Shown here piece after piece: positions 1 to 7,675 of a DNA stretch of 64,000 nt. Source of the stretch: JAGDZR01 sp049115695 (GTDB lineage: Bacteria > Bacteroidota > Bacteroidia > Cytophagales > Cyclobacteriaceae); the NCBI GenBank assembly GCA_049115695.1, contig JAGDZR010000020.1, forward strand, positions 124,001-188,000, given 5' to 3'. Numbering within the stretch: the stretch's first letter is position 1; the number at the start of each line of letters is the position of its first letter. The position numbers and the translations under genes were made by a program. Below the pieces are notes generated by a model, which did not search any database, was not told the origin of the DNA, and saw nothing but the letters and a program-made list of their open reading frames with translations.

Positions 1-939
1 GATTGCTCTCCACGAGCTTTCATCATTTGCTCCTCCTCTGTGACACTCATCTATGATGATGAAGTCAAAGAAGTCTTGTGGGTATTCTCCAAAGTAGGGC
101 GAATCATTCGGCCCACTCATGAAAGACTGAAAGATGGTAAAGAAGATGTTACCATTCTTTGGGATACGACCTTTCTTTTTGATCTCAGATGGACGTATCC
201 GAACCAAAGCATCTTCCTCAAATGCTCCGAACGAGTTAAATGCCTGATCGGCCAAAATGTTACGATCTGCCAGGAACAGGATTCTAGGGCTTCTGAGTCC
301 ATCTCTTTTCAAGTTCCACTTTGCGTGAAAGAGCTTCCAGGCAATCTGAAATGCAATGGCAGTCTTACCTGTACCGGTTGCCAATGTCAATAGAATACGG
401 TCAGTCTTATCCGCAACCGTCTCCAGTACTTTAGTAATGGCATTCTCCTGGTAATAACGTGGGGACCACTTGCCTCCTTTATCTTCAAACGGAACAGCAA
501 ACAATCGCTCCTTCCAATCTGCAATCTCAATTTTGTAATCTTCTTTCGGAGTAGGAAAGGTCATCTCCCATAGTTCGTCCGGTGTGGGAAACCTACTGAC
601 ATCTCCCTCTGTACCTTCCTCTATATCTACCCCATAAATCTGAAGCCCATTGGTCGCATAGGTAAAGCGTATGTTTAGGCGCTCAGCATAGTCCTTAGCT
701 TGGCCAACTCCATCAGTATAGTATAAGTCTCTCTTCTTAGCCTCTACAATGCCAATTCTTCTGTTTCTGTACTCCAAAACATAGTCAGCAAAAAGTGGGG
801 TGGCTCTACGACCTTGTCCGATCAAACGCCCCTTGGAGATAGGAAACTCCAAACGCAAACGACTACCGTCCACAGTACCCCAGCCAGCAGCATGGAGTGC
901 AGGTTCGATCAAGTCGTGTTTTGTTTGAGCTTCGTTCAT
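1..939 (-). CDS. hsdR: Type I restriction endonuclease subunit R, HsdR (N-terminal part)
   Basis: Motor and nuclease subunit of a type I restriction system. It translocates DNA with ATP and cleaves it when the HsdM/HsdS site is unmethylated. The frame is open from the ATG at 939 to the window edge, giving 313 residues; the C-terminal part lies outside. The first ~110 residues hold a PD-(D/E)xK nuclease with ADYVLEY followed by VEAKK. A Walker A motif (LATGTGKT) lies near residue 190, and the helicase DECH box (FIIIDECHRGG) lies near the window edge. The start directly abuts the stop of the 130-residue gene, and it is the last visible gene of the hsdM-hsdS operon. The assignment is firm; intactness of the missing half is unknown. 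Confidence 0.95.
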   Translation of the reverse strand, partial: MNEAQTKHDLIEPALHAAGWGTVDGSRLRLEFPISKGRLIGQGRRATPLFADYVLEYRNRRIGIVEAKKRDLYYTDGVGQAKDYAERLNIRFTYATNGLQIYGVDIEEGTEGDVSRFPTPDELWEMTFPTPKEDYKIEIADWKERLFAVPFEDKGGKWSPRYYQENAITKVLETVADKTDRILLTLATGTGKTAIAFQIAWKLFHAKWNLKRDGLRSPRILFLADRNILADQAFNSFGAFEEDALVRIRPSEIKKKGRIPKNGNIFFTIFQSFMSGPNDSPYFGEYPQDFFDFIIIDECHRGGANDESSWRAI

Positions 940-1332
940 CTAAATCTCATTGATCGAATACTTCCTACTATCCCTCTTGGTCATAACGCCTGCCTTTTCA
1001 AATAGTAAACCGATACTATGCACATGGCAGGGCTTTTGACTCAATTGTTTTGGGTAGAGTTGTTTAAATATTGCATTTTCATAAATTCCATTATTTGACA
1101 GAGCGCTCAGGAACAGCTTTTCTAACATCTCAAATGGAATATTAATAAAAGAGACCTTCCCTACCTGGATGCGGTACCCAATGGCATTTTCATAATTCTT
1201 GCATTTGTAGGGAGGAGTGGCGACAACAATTTTATAGGTAGTACGTGACGTCAGATCGAAATCACGCTGAATGTTATCTTCTAAACGCTGCTTGGCCTGA
1301 TTCCAGTCGATGAGATTGTCTTTGGTCTTCAT
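940..1332 (-). CDS. Hypothetical protein inside type I RM operon
   Basis: A 130-residue protein of unknown function between the GIY-YIG-like gene and hsdR, on the same strand. Its stop directly abuts the hsdR start codon, so it is probably translated from the hsd transcript. The sequence looks soluble, with no signal peptide or membrane segment. It contains a strand-rich stretch (TYKIVVATPPY, YRIQVGKVSFINIP) and a short basic tail. I do not recognise a family. Its position suggests an accessory of the restriction system, such as an anti-restriction control or nuclease partner, but this is inferred only from neighbourhood. Confidence 0.7.
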   Translation of the reverse strand: MKTKDNLIDWNQAKQRLEDNIQRDFDLTSRTTYKIVVATPPYKCKNYENAIGYRIQVGKVSFINIPFEMLEKLFLSALSNNGIYENAIFKQLYPKQLSQKPCHVHSIGLLFEKAGVMTKRDSRKYSINEI

Positions 1333-1348
1333 AGTTGTTCCGTTTGCA

Positions 1349-1798
1349 TTACCGTTCGAATTTAGGACTGACCATAAGAATGAAAAACGCCTCTGTAAAA
1401 TTCACAAAGTGTTTGCCTAGCACTGCAGGGATCAAGATATTAAATCTGGTCGTATTTCTAATCAACCATTCCTTAGTAGAGTTTTCATCCATCAGCAATG
1501 AATACTCAGCATCCTTGAGAAGCGATTTAGACAATGTACTGGGAGCGGTGGTATGGTAGTGATGCGATAGATACCTCAGCCCTGATTTTACTCCTGCCTG
1601 TCCCACCTTTAAGTAAACATCATGCTCATCATGACGAAATATATAAACTGCTGCATAACCCTCTGGCATCTTCTTAGGGATATGACTCCCATCCCCCTTT
1701 TTCCATATTTCTAAGATAAGCTGTTCTTTCGAGACTTGAAATCCAGTTTTTCGTGCAGCCAAACAAAGCGCTTTAATATGATCATTTGAGATTAACAC
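1349..1798 (-). CDS. GIY-YIG-like nuclease-domain protein in type I RM operon
   Basis: A 149-residue protein directly downstream of hsdS, 4 bp after its stop. The central part (about residues 46-95) resembles a GIY-YIG fold: AAVYIFRH, then YLKVGQAG and a downstream GLRYLSHHY, which is the usual arrangement of the two short strands, the catalytic Arg/Tyr region and a helix. The N-terminal ~40 residues look like a helical DNA-binding extension. The canonical GIY and YIG triads are altered (VYI and YLKVG), so catalytic activity is uncertain. Genes of this kind sit as accessory members in some hsd operons. The fold is inferred from motif spacing and should be confirmed by profile search. Confidence 0.65.
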   Translation of the reverse strand: MLISNDHIKALCLAARKTGFQVSKEQLILEIWKKGDGSHIPKKMPEGYAAVYIFRHDEHDVYLKVGQAGVKSGLRYLSHHYHTTAPSTLSKSLLKDAEYSLLMDENSTKEWLIRNTTRFNILIPAVLGKHFVNFTEAFFILMVSPKFER

Positions 1799-1802
1799 TC
1801 AG

Positions 1803-3002
1803 CTACATTTTTTTGGTGAGTTCCCCCGCAAAAGCCTTTTGGAGAATGGATTTTTTGAGTTCGGCAAGAGCTTGTACTTTTTCTTGATATGTTTTCTGTA
1901 AACTTTCAGACTCCTTTTTAATATGATTTAGTGAGATAACTAATCTGTTTTGTTCCTGTGGCGCTTTTGGAAAAGCAATCTTGAAACTTTCAATTTGAGC
2001 TTTGGTTATTGCTTGTCTTGTTGCTCCTTGTTCACCTATTCCTAAAAGTAAATCTTTAGTCGTTTTAGAAGTTAAGGCGAAGTGCAGGAATTGTTCATTC
2101 AAAATGTCGTCTTTTATTCGAATTATTGAAACATGCTGATTGACTCTGGCGGGAAGAAACTTACTGTCTACAACACAGCAACGAGCGACAGATGCACCTG
2201 TAATGTTTAGCAATACATCCTTTTCTTGAATTGTCACATTATTAAGCTTTCCTGCTTGTTCCTCATCAATGAAAGCCAGTTTTTCTTCTCTAAAACCATC
2301 GTCATGAACATTCATACTTCTGATCAGTGAAATGCCATATTCCTTGTAGGATGCTTGACCACCTCTTGGTGTTGCGCCACTTCCTATTTTAGATGTAATT
2401 TCCTTGAGAGTCTTCTCCTCCCAACCATCACCTTTTTGACTAAAGATTTCATTGAGTTTGGATTGAAAAAGATCCTTAGCGTTTTGAATGTTTTTTTCTA
2501 TGTTGGCTTTGGCCTGGTCTATCGCTGCAAATGCCTGGTCTAAAATCGCTACGATTTGTCTTTGTTCGGGGAAAGGTACTTCTGGAACAGTGCAATCCTT
2601 TATGTTTTCTGCATGGACATTTTGATTTACTCCACCATGTATTTTTGATTTTAGTTCGTTTTGAAACGCATCAGACATGAAAAAGTACCTAAGGAAATCT
2701 TTATCGTTTTGATCGTTAAATCTGAACCTTATTAAGTAAGACGCAAATACTCCATAAATATCATCTTGAATTAGACAAAACCTGCCAGCGCCACCAGTTC
2801 TTGCAAAAAGAAAATCTCCTTTCTTAATATCAAACTTTTCTATTTCACTGTTTTCAGCTTCAATCATCGGAGTTGTTTCCTTGTTCAAATAACTATTGTT
2901 GTTGATATCGGAAATTCTGACAAAATGCACATTGCCTGGTTTTTGTTTACCTGGTTTATAGAAACCCTGCTTGTGACTTAGAATTATGTCCTTAACAATC
3001 AT
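1803..3002 (-). CDS. hsdS: Type I restriction-modification specificity subunit HsdS
   Basis: DNA-recognition subunit shared by the methylase (M2S) and restriction (R2M2S) complexes. The 399 residues show the usual duplicated layout. Target recognition domain 1 covers about residues 1-145 and is followed by a long helix starting at PEQRQIVAILDQAF (about 147-190). Domain 2 covers about 195-345 and is followed by a second helix starting at PQEQNRLVISLNHI (about 348-395). The two related helices set the spacing of the bipartite target. The start overlaps the hsdM stop by 4 bp (ATGA), a sign of translational coupling. TRD sequences are highly variable, so the recognition site cannot be predicted by eye. 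Confidence 0.96.
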   Translation of the reverse strand: MIVKDIILSHKQGFYKPGKQKPGNVHFVRISDINNNSYLNKETTPMIEAENSEIEKFDIKKGDFLFARTGGAGRFCLIQDDIYGVFASYLIRFRFNDQNDKDFLRYFFMSDAFQNELKSKIHGGVNQNVHAENIKDCTVPEVPFPEQRQIVAILDQAFAAIDQAKANIEKNIQNAKDLFQSKLNEIFSQKGDGWEEKTLKEITSKIGSGATPRGGQASYKEYGISLIRSMNVHDDGFREEKLAFIDEEQAGKLNNVTIQEKDVLLNITGASVARCCVVDSKFLPARVNQHVSIIRIKDDILNEQFLHFALTSKTTKDLLLGIGEQGATRQAITKAQIESFKIAFPKAPQEQNRLVISLNHIKKESESLQKTYQEKVQALAELKKSILQKAFAGELTKKM

Positions 3003-4453
3003 ATCAACTCCCTAATAGATTGAAGAATAGAATTGGTTTCAGCGTCCAGTTCTTCCATCTCTTTTAAAATTTCAGCGGGAGCACGAAGCGGGGCTTCTTC
3101 GGGGGTATTGGGGTTTTTTACACTCAGATCGAAAGTAGTTTCGTTTATATCCGCTACCCTCAGATTCCAGGATTTTTCAGTTTCTCCTTTTGACTTACTA
3201 AGTGTGATAAAGTCCTCCATGTCCTTGTCGTTAAGGGGATTGGTTTTACCCATGTTCCTGCCCGGATCTAGTTGGTAATACCAGATCTTTTTAGTAGGCT
3301 CACCTTTCTCGAAAAACAGTGTTACCGTTTTAACTCCGGCACCCAGGAACGTACCACCGGGCATATCAAGAATGGCATGAAGATTACAGCTTTCAAGCAG
3401 TTGCTTACGAAGAGCAATAGATGCATTATCTGTATTGCTGAGCACAGTGTTTTTGATCACAATGGCAGCCCGGCCTCCGGTCTTGAGACTCTTGATAAAA
3501 TGCTGCATAAACAGGAAAGCTGTCTCCCCGGTTTTGATATCAAAGTTTTGCTGAATCTCTTTTCGTTCTTTCCCTCCGAAAGGTGGATTGGCTAGGATGA
3601 CGTGGTAACGGTTTTTCTCCTGGATGTCACGGATGTTCTCCCCAAGGGTATTGGTATGAATGATGTTGGGGGCTTCTATGCCGTGCAAGATCATGTTCAT
3701 AATGCCTATCACATAGGCCAGGCTCTTCTTTTCCTTACCGTAAAAGGTAGATTCCTGCAAGGTCTTGAGATTGTCAGTGGTCTTCTCCATGCGCTCTTGC
3801 ATGTACTCAAATGCCTCACAGAGAAAGCCCGCACTGCCACATGCACCGTCATAGATCTTCTCACCCATTTGCGGATCTATCACCTTGATCATCGCACGGA
3901 TCAGTGGCCGGGGCGTGTAGTACTCACCACCATTACGTCCGGCATTACCCATGTTTTTAATCTTGGTCTCGTAGAGGTGGCTCAGCTCATGTTGATCTGC
4001 TGAAGAACGAAACTTTAGTTCATCTGCATACTCAAGAATTTCACGCAGTACATATCCACTTTGTACCCGATTTTTAATCTCAGAAAAGATTTCACCAATC
4101 TTGTACTCTATTGTCTGTGCATTTTCAGTTCGGTACTTGAATCCTGCCAGATAGGGGAACAACTCTCCATCCACAAACTGAATAAGATCTTCTCCAGTCA
4201 TGGCGATATGGTGATCAAGTTTACCATCCTCTCCTAAAGGCATTGCCCAGTTGGCCCATTGGTAATTTTCTTCGAGGATGAATTGGTATTCCTTACCCTT
4301 TAGTTCAGCTTCATCAGCCTTGTCCTTTTCCAGCTCATCGAGGTAGCGCAAGAACATCACCCAGGACGTTTGCTCTATGTAATCCAGCTCTGTGCTCGCC
4401 CCTGCATCTTTCCAGAGGACATCATCTATATTTTTGAAGGTTTGTTCGAACAT
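2999..4453 (-). CDS. hsdM: Type I restriction-modification methyltransferase subunit HsdM
   Basis: Adenine-N6 DNA methyltransferase subunit; with HsdS it protects host DNA and also forms part of the restriction complex. The 484 residues are of normal length for the family. The N-terminal helical domain (about 1-140) is followed by the Rossmann methylase domain, with GGEYYTPRPL leading into the SAM-binding motif DGACGSAGFL and the catalytic NPPFGG motif. It is the first gene of the operon hsdM-hsdS-GIY-YIG-unknown-hsdR. It is divergent from the gene pair starting near 4528, leaving a short spacer that must hold both promoters. Confidence in function is high. Confidence 0.97.
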   Translation of the reverse strand: MFEQTFKNIDDVLWKDAGASTELDYIEQTSWVMFLRYLDELEKDKADEAELKGKEYQFILEENYQWANWAMPLGEDGKLDHHIAMTGEDLIQFVDGELFPYLAGFKYRTENAQTIEYKIGEIFSEIKNRVQSGYVLREILEYADELKFRSSADQHELSHLYETKIKNMGNAGRNGGEYYTPRPLIRAMIKVIDPQMGEKIYDGACGSAGFLCEAFEYMQERMEKTTDNLKTLQESTFYGKEKKSLAYVIGIMNMILHGIEAPNIIHTNTLGENIRDIQEKNRYHVILANPPFGGKERKEIQQNFDIKTGETAFLFMQHFIKSLKTGGRAAIVIKNTVLSNTDNASIALRKQLLESCNLHAILDMPGGTFLGAGVKTVTLFFEKGEPTKKIWYYQLDPGRNMGKTNPLNDKDMEDFITLSKSKGETEKSWNLRVADINETTFDLSVKNPNTPEEAPLRAPAEILKEMEELDAETNSILQSIRELI

Positions 4454-4527
4454 ATTGGAGACAAGACTTTTGTGTTGTGTGAAGGCAAATGAATTGCATT
4501 TTGATTAAGTTGCCAAGTTATACTCAA

Positions 4528-4986
4528 ATGAGTATGTCACAATTTACCATCAAACGACTAATCAAAATGTGCACACCATCGAATCATATCAAGCTCTGTA
4601 CGTGCAATGACGTAAGCACTGAAACGGGCAGTTACTGGCAATTGCGTGAACGCAAAAAGAATATCACCATTTATGGAGAAGTTCTACCTCCGAGGCTCAG
4701 CAGTTATGACGCAAACAGAATAGACATCATTCTAGAAGCACTCAACTCAGGTAAGGCATTTGACATGGACCTGAACCTGGACTCTTATCACGCATTGAAG
4801 ATTGTGCTTCAAGATGGAGACAAGCAATGTACCTATCACTTCACTTACTATCCCGGTGCTGACTGGCAGTATAACAGAGGGGGTGCCGGGTTGGCAGGAT
4901 TGGAAAAAGAGCCAAAAATGAAAGGAGTTATCAAGACCGATATCTCCATATCAAATGACACATCAGAATCATTCAAAGCCTTATGA
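4528..4986 (+). CDS. Hypothetical protein, first of a two-gene island cargo module
   Basis: Unknown protein of about 152 residues, divergent from hsdM. The frame opens at 4489, but the ATG at 4528 (or the next at 4534, MSQFTIKRL) leaves room for a promoter. The N-terminal part has a cysteine cluster (KMCTP, KLCTCND) that could be a metal site, and the middle is acidic and strand-rich. The C-terminal ~40 residues are glycine-rich, then polar. No signal peptide or membrane segment is visible. It overlaps the following gene by 4 bp (ATGA), so both are likely made together. I do not recognise a family. Its place inside a mobile island beside a restriction system makes an accessory or defence role possible but unproven. 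Confidence 0.6.
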   Translation: MSMSQFTIKRLIKMCTPSNHIKLCTCNDVSTETGSYWQLRERKKNITIYGEVLPPRLSSYDANRIDIILEALNSGKAFDMDLNLDSYHALKIVLQDGDKQCTYHFTYYPGADWQYNRGGAGLAGLEKEPKMKGVIKTDISISNDTSESFKAL

Positions 4987-5321
4987 GAAGACGAAGACCC
5001 AAATACTCGCCTCAGTATGTCATCTACTATTGCCTCAATGGATACATGGATGATGAGACCAATGAATACTTCAAGCGGACCATTGGAGCGCATAAATCTA
5101 AGAAGGTACATGAAGGATCCTTTATAAAGACTATCAGAAAATTTGTAGATATCGAACAGCTCAAAGACAATCCATTGAGATGGCAGGACATCTGGATCTA
5201 CAACTACATCCATTACTTCGCTCCAAAGGACAAGACCTTGCTTTGGCAATACGAAACTGAGGTAATCAAAAAGTCTGAGTCAGCATTTAGACAGCTGGTG
5301 AGTGGACTGGGGTGGGATTGA
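4983..5321 (+). CDS. Hypothetical protein, second of a two-gene island cargo module
   Basis: A 112-residue basic, aromatic-rich protein (RRRRPKYSPQYVIYYC at the start; many Tyr and Trp). It is translationally coupled to the preceding unknown gene by a 4-bp overlap. The basic N-terminus and helix-rich remainder could bind nucleic acid, but no known domain is recognisable. Its last 35 bp overlap the 3' end of the convergent Rep-like gene. That unusual tail-to-tail overlap suggests cargo was joined here to the conserved replication module. Confidence 0.6.
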   Translation: MRRRRPKYSPQYVIYYCLNGYMDDETNEYFKRTIGAHKSKKVHEGSFIKTIRKFVDIEQLKDNPLRWQDIWIYNYIHYFAPKDKTLLWQYETEVIKKSESAFRQLVSGLGWD

Positions 5322-6507
5322 ATAGAGCCAGCTGATTTGGAATAATATTTCGCTTTCTGGTTGTGAGTCTTCCACGGATCACATGGGCGATTTCTCTTGT
5401 CTTAGTAAGCTGATCATCATCCTTCCAGTTTGGAGTAAGATATTTTCGCTCTAGCTCTTTGTAGATGTTGTAGTTGGTGGTTCTGTAATAATTGATTCCT
5501 GTATGTGAGATGACCTCACTATCACAGCGCTGCATGGAGATTCCAAGACCAGTGACTTTACACTGTTTTGGATTTCTACAAGGTATGGAATTTTCCATCT
5601 TGAGTATATCCTGAAATTCCATACCCCCCATACTCAATTCTTCTCCTTTTGATTTTAATTGATCTCTTACTGAAAACAATTGGCATTCATAAGAGTCCTT
5701 GATCATTGTTCTCAATTTCCTACGATGCTTTTCAAATGCAGGCATGCGTCCGTCTTCAACCAACTCTAACCAATAATTTCTATTCTTATATTTATCCAAC
5801 CGTGGTGAGTTTCCATTCAAGCGCCAATCGTAAAACAAAACCTGCTCCCACTTCGCAATGAGGTCTTTCACGAAAAATCGCCAATCATATTCGATCAACT
5901 CCATACAAGTCTTAAATCCGTGATTTCTTCTTAGATAGTTACCACTACAATTCAATTCTATTCGAAGGAGATTCTGAGGCACATTATATTTCTTAAACTG
6001 TAGGGATTTATTATAAATCTTGAACCTGTAATACTCACCATGCCTTGCTTGATGATATCTACCCTCGGTCCAGGTACCCTCATGATCAAATCTTTCTGTT
6101 TGGTGCAAGAACACATTATCAATTAGCTTATTTGGGCAAAACGGAAGTTGAATGTTTAACCCATATTCTAATCTTGGGATAGTCACATCAGCAGGATCTA
6201 CTCCAATACTATCCAAATAGGTGATAACTTGATTCTTAGCTTCCCATTCCGAAAAATCATCATAGTTATGTGCACCATTGTTTTTCAACTTATGGAAACT
6301 CCCCTTGGCAATGCAACTACCAGATTCAAACAACGTCAATCCTATAGTATCTTCAATTTCTTCACGTGGTGTATACGCTTTCCCAGTAGATGTTCTCGAC
6401 TTAATCTCTCCAGTTCTAGGATCCAATTTGGAGTATACTGGATTTGCCGATTTCCTGCGTAGGATCTCATTATATCCAGTGAATCTAAGCTTCCCAAAGT
6501 CAATCAA
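5287..6507 (-). CDS. Putative replication initiator, phage gpII/X-like (Rep-like)
   Basis: A 406-residue protein that I tentatively place with phage/plasmid replication proteins of the II/X type, which nick DNA and start rolling-circle replication. The support is the overall layout and two stretches typical of that group: IPRLEYGLNIQLP near residue 110 and YYRFKIYNKSLQF near residue 160, followed by LLRIELNCSGNYLR. A classical HUH metal motif is not obvious. It lies 5 bp after an HTH gene and is followed upstream by an unknown gene and the integrase, a common core of Bacteroidota integrative elements. An alternative is another element-specific DNA-processing protein. The coding call is firm; the function is moderate to low. 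Confidence 0.6.
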   Translation of the reverse strand: MIDFGKLRFTGYNEILRRKSANPVYSKLDPRTGEIKSRTSTGKAYTPREEIEDTIGLTLFESGSCIAKGSFHKLKNNGAHNYDDFSEWEAKNQVITYLDSIGVDPADVTIPRLEYGLNIQLPFCPNKLIDNVFLHQTERFDHEGTWTEGRYHQARHGEYYRFKIYNKSLQFKKYNVPQNLLRIELNCSGNYLRRNHGFKTCMELIEYDWRFFVKDLIAKWEQVLFYDWRLNGNSPRLDKYKNRNYWLELVEDGRMPAFEKHRRKLRTMIKDSYECQLFSVRDQLKSKGEELSMGGMEFQDILKMENSIPCRNPKQCKVTGLGISMQRCDSEVISHTGINYYRTTNYNIYKELERKYLTPNWKDDDQLTKTREIAHVIRGRLTTRKRNIIPNQLALFNPTPVHSPAV

Positions 6508-6512
6508 GACTC

Positions 6513-6794
6513 TTAGGCCTTCTGATTCTTCAAAATGAATTCCTGGATATCAGAGCTGCGATACAGGACCCTTCTTCCAATCATGCTAAATGGGATTCTT
6601 GGGTTGGGTTCCCTTCTCCATTTTGCCAGGGTGCGGGTGGTTAGATTGAGTTTTTGAGCTGTTTGATCGGGTGTGAGGTTTTGCTCCTCATTGCTATCGC
6701 TTTTTTGAGAAACAATTAATTCAGAGATGGAGTCTATTTTTCTGACTAATTCATCAAAATTCTGTTGGTCTATAATGACTGCCTGCATATTCAT
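6513..6794 (-). CDS. Helix-turn-helix DNA-binding protein (excisionase-like)
   Basis: A small (about 93-residue) DNA-binding protein with a C-terminal MerR/excisionase-type helix-turn-helix: LTPDQTAQKLNLTTRTLAKWRRE, then a short wing ending in IGRRVLYRSSDIQEFI. The N-terminal 45 residues look like a coiled-coil segment. I chose the ATG at 6794 over the further upstream start because the extra residues add nothing recognisable. Proteins of this kind serve as excisionase or as regulators of element replication in Bacteroidota mobile elements. It sits 5 bp before the Rep-like gene, so the two are probably co-transcribed. Confidence 0.85.
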   Translation of the reverse strand: MNMQAVIIDQQNFDELVRKIDSISELIVSQKSDSNEEQNLTPDQTAQKLNLTTRTLAKWRREPNPRIPFSMIGRRVLYRSSDIQEFILKNQKA

Positions 6795-6856
6795 GTGTTT
6801 TAAATATGCTGGCAAAGAATGCAGATGAAGTGCCGAGCAAAAAACAGGAAGTCCTT

Positions 6857-7675
6857 CTATTTCCTCGGCAATGCTTCTTTAATCAATCGATAAACTACAT
6901 CATATGCTTCTCTTGGTACATTACCATTCTTGTCAAGAGCGTTCAAATTGGTTTGAGTTTTTTTCTTTCCTATTTCAATATTGCACCAGATCAGTGCATG
7001 TGCGATGAATCTAATTGTAGTCGCCCTTTCAACACCTATCTGTTCTGTCAAATAAGCATATAAGGTTACGATCAAGTGATCTCTAATTTCTCGATAAGAA
7101 CCTAACTCCTTCAATGGTTTCTGTTTTGAAAGTCTTATTAATTCATTCTCATTTTCTGGTGTCTCATCTAGTGGATTTAATCCGGCCTGGTCCAGCTCGA
7201 AATATAAATCTTGAAATAACATGTCAAAAAATCTATTGACTGATTTCTTAAGAACACCTTGTGCATTGACAACCATTTTTTTACCATTGACCTCAACTGT
7301 AATCTTTTTTAGTTTGTCTGAGTCCCATTCTGGTTTTACACTCTGGTAGAACTCCTTCTTGCTAAGCAATTCCCCCGATTGATTGATTTGATCATTTTTG
7401 TTTTCTCCGATGGTTTCATACCATTGCTTATACAAGGTTATCTCCCCTCTCTTTTCATTTACCTTGATGTTATGAATTGCCCAAATTAATTCATTTCGCT
7501 TTTCACAGTTTTGGAGATCATATTTCTCCATGATATCGTCAATCTCTTTAACATGTCTTGATGGAAAAATGAAGTTTTCATTTTCTAGGATATCAGGAAT
7601 TCGAAATCCCCAATTCCGGCCAAAGTACTTTTTTAACTCATTAACGTCTATAGAAAGCGTAATTGACTCATTCAT
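6857..7675 (-). CDS. Hypothetical protein of integrative element core
   Basis: A protein of 272 residues between the integrase and the HTH gene. The open frame extends to 7738, but the ATG at 7675 (MNESITLSID) fits best because it overlaps the integrase stop by only 8 bp. The protein is soluble, charged and mostly helical, without a signal peptide or recognisable motif. The C-terminal third (HLIVTLYAYLTEQIGVERATTIRFIAHAL, shortened here) is a helix-rich block. Conserved position beside an integrase suggests a role in excision, replication or regulation of the element; I cannot name a family. Confidence 0.75.
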   Translation of the reverse strand: MNESITLSIDVNELKKYFGRNWGFRIPDILENENFIFPSRHVKEIDDIMEKYDLQNCEKRNELIWAIHNIKVNEKRGEITLYKQWYETIGENKNDQINQSGELLSKKEFYQSVKPEWDSDKLKKITVEVNGKKMVVNAQGVLKKSVNRFFDMLFQDLYFELDQAGLNPLDETPENENELIRLSKQKPLKELGSYREIRDHLIVTLYAYLTEQIGVERATTIRFIAHALIWCNIEIGKKKTQTNLNALDKNGNVPREAYDVVYRLIKEALPRK

